Assembly: GCF_004339015.1 (NCBI RefSeq)
Contig: NZ_SMFQ01000004.1
Span: 62,001 to 126,000, forward strand
DNA length: 64,000 bases
Direction of reading: 5' to 3'
Origin: Cocleimonas flava
GTDB taxonomy: Bacteria > Pseudomonadota > Gammaproteobacteria > Thiotrichales > Thiotrichaceae
Made by a program: the position numbers and the translations under genes. The notes under the pieces were generated by a model. That model made no database searches and had not been told where the DNA came from. It worked only from the letters and a program-made list of their open reading frames with translations. Each line of letters begins with the position of its first letter. Positions within the stretch are counted from its first letter, which is position 1. Positions 61,591 through 64,000 of this stretch are shown in pieces.

Positions 61591-61611
61591 ATACACCCCC
61601 CCACTATTGGA
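61591..61611 (+). repeat. C7 interspersed repeat, copy 18 (degenerate)
   Basis: ATACACCCCCCCACTATTGG: the C7 form of the core with flanks degraded and no T-run. It lies in a divergent gap. Confidence 0.7.
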
Positions 61612-61729
61612 TGATATTTATGCAGATGACCCTTTAGGTTGAGTCGCAGCAGAAAAATTTATGTTTTGCGAAGTAACTTTTTCAATTCTAGCGATGTTTC
61701 TATCCCATTTAACAAGCCGAGCCACGCAG

Positions 61730-61797
61730 AAAATTGACGATGAAGGTTTTGCTTGTTTGAACAAGGTACGAGTGAGTTACAAAACCGCGTCAATTTT
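61730..61797. other. Nested inverted-repeat structure, 68 bases
   Basis: AAAATTGACG (61730) pairs with CGTCAATTTT (61788). Inside it GGTTTTG (61745) pairs with CAAAACC (61780), and CTTGTT (61752) with AACAAG (61760). It is flanked by GAGCCAC on both sides. This looks like a small mobile or palindromic element, or a structured RNA; no known class is claimed. Confidence 0.5.
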
Positions 61798-62085
61798 TGA
61801 GTTGTGATGGAGCCACTCGCATCTTGTTAATAGAAGATTACTCCTACCTTTAAGAGACTTTCTAAATTTATACACTAATTTAAACAACACCAAGGTTTTA
61901 ATAACCAAACACAATCTTAGGTCATATATGTGCAGCGCCAAGCATCGCAAAAACGTTATACATTTCATAGTGAAGTACCAAATTGGTAATATGTCACATT
62001 TTCTAAACATAATTTTCCGCTATGATTAATATTGAACGACTTTTTAGAGCATAACTAACCGTTAATACGTTCAGGGAGAGAACAT

Positions 62086-63360
62086 ATGCATCATGCATAT
62101 CAAAAAATATTTCATTTATTCTTTGCTTTTTTATTGTTATTAACAAGCCCTCAGGTTTTTGCCGGGACTACAGGAACAGTTAGCTATGCCCCTTTTGCTG
62201 CTGCTAATATTCCTACACTTAGTGGAATGATGTTAATCATTTTGAGTTTGTTACTAATGCTAGTGGCATTTCGCAGTGCTAAAAATAAAAATTCAGGTGT
62301 CAACAAATTATTCATAAGCTTACTGGGTGTTTCTATTTTGGCACTGGGTTCTGGTAGCGTTCAACTGGCAAACACTCTGGTTGCTGCCCCTGCTCCAGAA
62401 TTATCAAATCCTAATGGCGGCGATGCAGACATCTTCGAGAATCGACTGAATACCTATGTAAATACTAGTGGATTAACCCAACAAATTACAGGAGTAGACG
62501 TGTCGGGTATCCAATGTGATAACTATGTGGGAGATGGTTCTAACTCTGGTGAATGCGCCACCGGTTTGGTGGTGAATTCAGGCGTATCTTGTACTGTTGA
62601 TTGTACTGCACCAGAAGCTGATTTATCAATTACCAAGATAGATAGTGCTGATCCAATACAAACTGGTGATTCAGTCACCTATACCCTCACCGTAAATAAT
62701 ATAGGGCCCGGTATTGCAGAAAACGTTGTTGTAACAGATGAACTACGCTTCACTTTAGCGTCCACGAATGGTGTGGGTAATTCCGTTTTCGTAAATAACT
62801 GCACAATAGTCCCAGTTTCGGGTGGTGAAGACATCAGTTGCGATCTTGGTAACCTAACAGAAGGCCAAGAAGTTATCATTGAAATGCAAGTCATCTCTGG
62901 TAACGCTGGTACTATTACAAACACAGTTGAAGTGAGCTCAGACACTGTTGATCCGGACCAAAGCAATAACACAGCTACACAAACCACTGTAGTTAATGCG
63001 CCCGCTCCGACAACTAGCACAGTTACAGTTATTAAGAACGTAATTGGTGACGATGCTGACCCTAACCTCGCCTTTAATTTCGTCACGAACAGCACAAGTA
63101 GTGCAGCATTACCCGTTGAATTTTATACAATGTCTGCAAATGACTCTCCAAGAGTCTACACCGGACTTCCGGAAGGCTTAGGCGTGAGGCTTAGAGAGCA
63201 GAATGTACCAGAGAATTATGCGTTAACAGATATTAATTGTGTTAGCAGTTTTCCAGATTCTACGCTGACGCCTGATCTTGCACAGGGCGAAATTACATTT
63301 TTTCTTGTAGCTGGTGAGAATATCACCTGCACCTTTACCAATACGTACACTGCCCCATGA
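62086..63360 (+). CDS. Midcut-by-XrtH-like surface protein with DUF11 domain
   Basis: The 424-residue protein has a signal peptide (cleaved near residue 27), then NIPTLSGMML at 41-50 followed by a hydrophobic helix and basic RSAKNK. This IPTL-type sorting motif is used by exosortase H, here in the N-terminal part (midcut type) instead of the C-terminus. A second helix follows at about 74-100. The mature region has a DUF11 beta-sandwich (about 180-300: DLSITKIDSADPIQTGDSVT) and a prealbumin-like domain ending CTFTNTYTAP. It probably ends up on the outer surface. Downstream, an open frame without a start at 63371-63718 continues with a similar domain, suggesting this gene was once longer. Confidence 0.82.
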   Translation: MHHAYQKIFHLFFAFLLLLTSPQVFAGTTGTVSYAPFAAANIPTLSGMMLIILSLLLMLVAFRSAKNKNSGVNKLFISLLGVSILALGSGSVQLANTLVAAPAPELSNPNGGDADIFENRLNTYVNTSGLTQQITGVDVSGIQCDNYVGDGSNSGECATGLVVNSGVSCTVDCTAPEADLSITKIDSADPIQTGDSVTYTLTVNNIGPGIAENVVVTDELRFTLASTNGVGNSVFVNNCTIVPVSGGEDISCDLGNLTEGQEVIIEMQVISGNAGTITNTVEVSSDTVDPDQSNNTATQTTVVNAPAPTTSTVTVIKNVIGDDADPNLAFNFVTNSTSSAALPVEFYTMSANDSPRVYTGLPEGLGVRLREQNVPENYALTDINCVSSFPDSTLTPDLAQGEITFFLVAGENITCTFTNTYTAP

Positions 63361-63370
63361 TTTAATTTAA

Positions 63371-63718
63371 GGCAGCAAACTGAGAGACGACAAAGTTGGT
63401 CCTGTCAGTTTTGCGAATGACGATCGACGTTCAGGTTGGGAGTTTACGCTTTATGATTCTTCAAACGCTCAAATTGCTCAGGGTGCAAATGGCGAGGCTG
63501 ATTTAGGAAGCCACCCAGCAGGTACATACACATGGTGTGAGACCCCTCAATCTGGTTGGGAAAATACGTTACCAACTAATAACTTAGTCGCTGACCCTAC
63601 TGGATCAGGAAGACCTTGTGCTACAAGTAATGTTCCAGACACCGTCACTATTTTTTCTAAAAATTTCTGGAATTATGAACTCAGTGACCCAAATAATTGC
63701 GGTAAGTATTCCATATAG
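63371..63718 (+). pseudogene. Remnant tail domain of the midcut surface protein
   Basis: A 116-codon open frame with no start codon begins just after a TAA at 63368-63370. It encodes a collagen-binding/prealbumin-like module: GWEFTLYDSSNAQIAQGANG, PAGTYTWCETPQSGWENT and a Cys-containing end (CATSNVPDTVT). It is in a different frame from the 62086-63360 gene, whose TGA lies ten bases upstream. It most likely is the original last domain, disconnected by a frameshift and a stop, or a sequencing error. Confidence 0.75.
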
Positions 63719-63756
63719 TTCATGTTAGACAAATTAATCCTGAAAATCCAAGGCAC

Positions 63757-63784
63757 AAAAAAGCCTCATACAATGATGAGGCTT
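63757..63784 (-). terminator. Terminator of the HCCA-isomerase-like gene
   Basis: On the minus strand AAGCCTCAT and ATGAGGCTT pair around CATTGT and are followed by T-rich DNA. It lies just beyond the stop of the partial gene at 63806, and may also end the plus-strand remnant. Confidence 0.85.
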
Positions 63785-63805
63785 CCTAAAACTAAACGTA
63801 AACCT

Positions 63806-64000
63806 TTAACCAATGGCACGCTCTAAGAAATCTAATCTATCTTGACCCCAATACAATTCATCATCTAATTGGTAAGTAGGTGATCCTACAACGCCACCTT
63901 CTAAGGCTTCTTTTGTGGTGTTTGCATAGGCATTTGCCCATTGCTCGTCTCTCGCACTCTCTAACAAGTTCGAACCATCAAGCCCTACACTATCTGCGAT
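63806..64000 (-). CDS. HCCA isomerase/DsbA-family protein, C-terminal part
   Basis: The partial gene runs off the right edge of the window; 64 codons and a TAA are visible. The sequence ...ANTTKEALEGGVVGSPTYQL then DDELYWGQDRLDFLERAIG is the C-terminus of 2-hydroxychromene-2-carboxylate isomerases and related DsbA/kappa-class GST-like enzymes (GSPT cis-Pro loop, WGQDRLDFLE). It is not listed among long ORFs because it is truncated. Glutathione-dependent isomerisation of an aromatic intermediate is the family role; the substrate here is unknown. Confidence 0.9.
   Translation of the reverse strand: MADSVGLDGSNLLESARDEQWANAYANTTKEALEGGVVGSPTYQLDDELYWGQDRLDFLERAIG

Larger units (their letters stand above)
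61562..62085. other. Intergenic region with repeat copy 18 and an imperfect palindrome
   Basis: This 524-base gap between the lipoprotein hydrolase and the midcut gene contains repeat copy 18, the structured segment 61730-61797 and two copies of GAGCCAC (61720, 61811). The open frame at 61777-62010 has no ribosome-binding site or family and is not credible. Confidence 0.55.

Noticed and set aside
31-61611. CRISPR array made of the C6 repeats
   Set aside because: Copies are kilobases apart with genes between them, not regularly spaced.
31-61611. G-quadruplex element
   Set aside because: Each copy has a single G-run; four runs are needed for an intramolecular quadruplex, so only intermolecular or i-motif-like forms would be possible.
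31-61611. Plain intrinsic terminator family
   Set aside because: Fits several copies (6, 8, 9, 10, 17), but does not explain the divergent-gap copies, the conserved loop or the coding-region cores, so it is not adopted as the sole reading.
61777-62010. 77-codon open frame in the gap before the midcut gene
   Set aside because: Overlaps the palindromic structure; no ribosome-binding site or family.

Overview
The window reads as a chromosomal segment of a free-living, respiring gammaproteobacterium with moderately AT-rich DNA. The evidence is the RF2 gene with its programmed frameshift followed by lysS, a heme-A cytochrome oxidase cluster of proteobacterial type (DUF2970, DUF2909, SURF1, CtaG), the AcnD/PrpF form of the methylcitrate cycle, NnrS, OmpW, SelO and a protein with an exosortase-H-type IPTL motif. 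A marine or sulfur-cycle Thiotrichales-like host is possible, but that is only inference. No phage, complete insertion sequence, CRISPR array, rRNA or tRNA was seen.

Layout. 1-2842: lysS and prfB (minus). 3704-7575: DUF2189 membrane protein, then DUF2970, cyoE, a thioredoxin-like assembly protein and ctaA (minus). Facing them at 8009-14586 is the oxidase operon coxB (CuA plus fused cytochrome c), coxA, a 47-residue membrane peptide, ctaG, coxC, DUF2909, SURF1 and a diheme cytochrome c. Perfect FNR-type boxes lie between the two arms and upstream of DUF2189. 14680-18237: DUF1820, then a DUF1800/DUF1501 pair. 18285-20307: a papain-like amidase and a periplasmic Rap1a-like protein (minus). 20910-28321: a nine-gene Mrp-type cation/proton antiporter operon with three large NuoL/M/N-like subunits. 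28388-29734: a uracil-DNA glycosylase and a TlpA-like thioredoxin. 29972-40487: propionate catabolism (GntR regulator, prpB, prpC, acnD, prpF, nitroreductase, then prpE with a metallo-beta-lactamase-fold protein). 40794-49919: psiE, an AsnC regulator divergent from a fused indolepyruvate:ferredoxin oxidoreductase, ompW divergent from nnrS, a secreted unknown and a TSUP permease. 50331-51553: three paralogous small secreted peptides. 51707-60666: a membrane protein, an RNA methyltransferase-like gene, an oligopeptidase, SelO, a thioesterase and a radical-SAM/B12 protein. 60752-64000: a lipoprotein hydrolase, a midcut-by-XrtH-like surface protein with a broken tail, and the 3' end of an HCCA-isomerase-like gene.

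The most striking feature is a short interspersed repeat with core CACCCCCCTACTT (or CACCCCCCCACTT) inside a short AAAGCC...GGCTTTTTT stem. I count 18 intergenic copies, plus two near-identical cores inside coding regions (cyoE and the indolepyruvate oxidoreductase). Some copies look like terminators, but seven of the ten divergent intergenic regions carry one and several have nothing to terminate. The core is also more conserved than the stem. It behaves like a genome-wide signal (uptake-sequence-like, polar chromosome motif or protein/RNA target) that is often combined with a terminator.

Other points of interest are the small-peptide family with a shared leader hairpin, a chain of hairpins upstream of the DUF1800 gene, a possible amidase/immunity pair, and several 15-base tandem repeats in intergenic and coding DNA.
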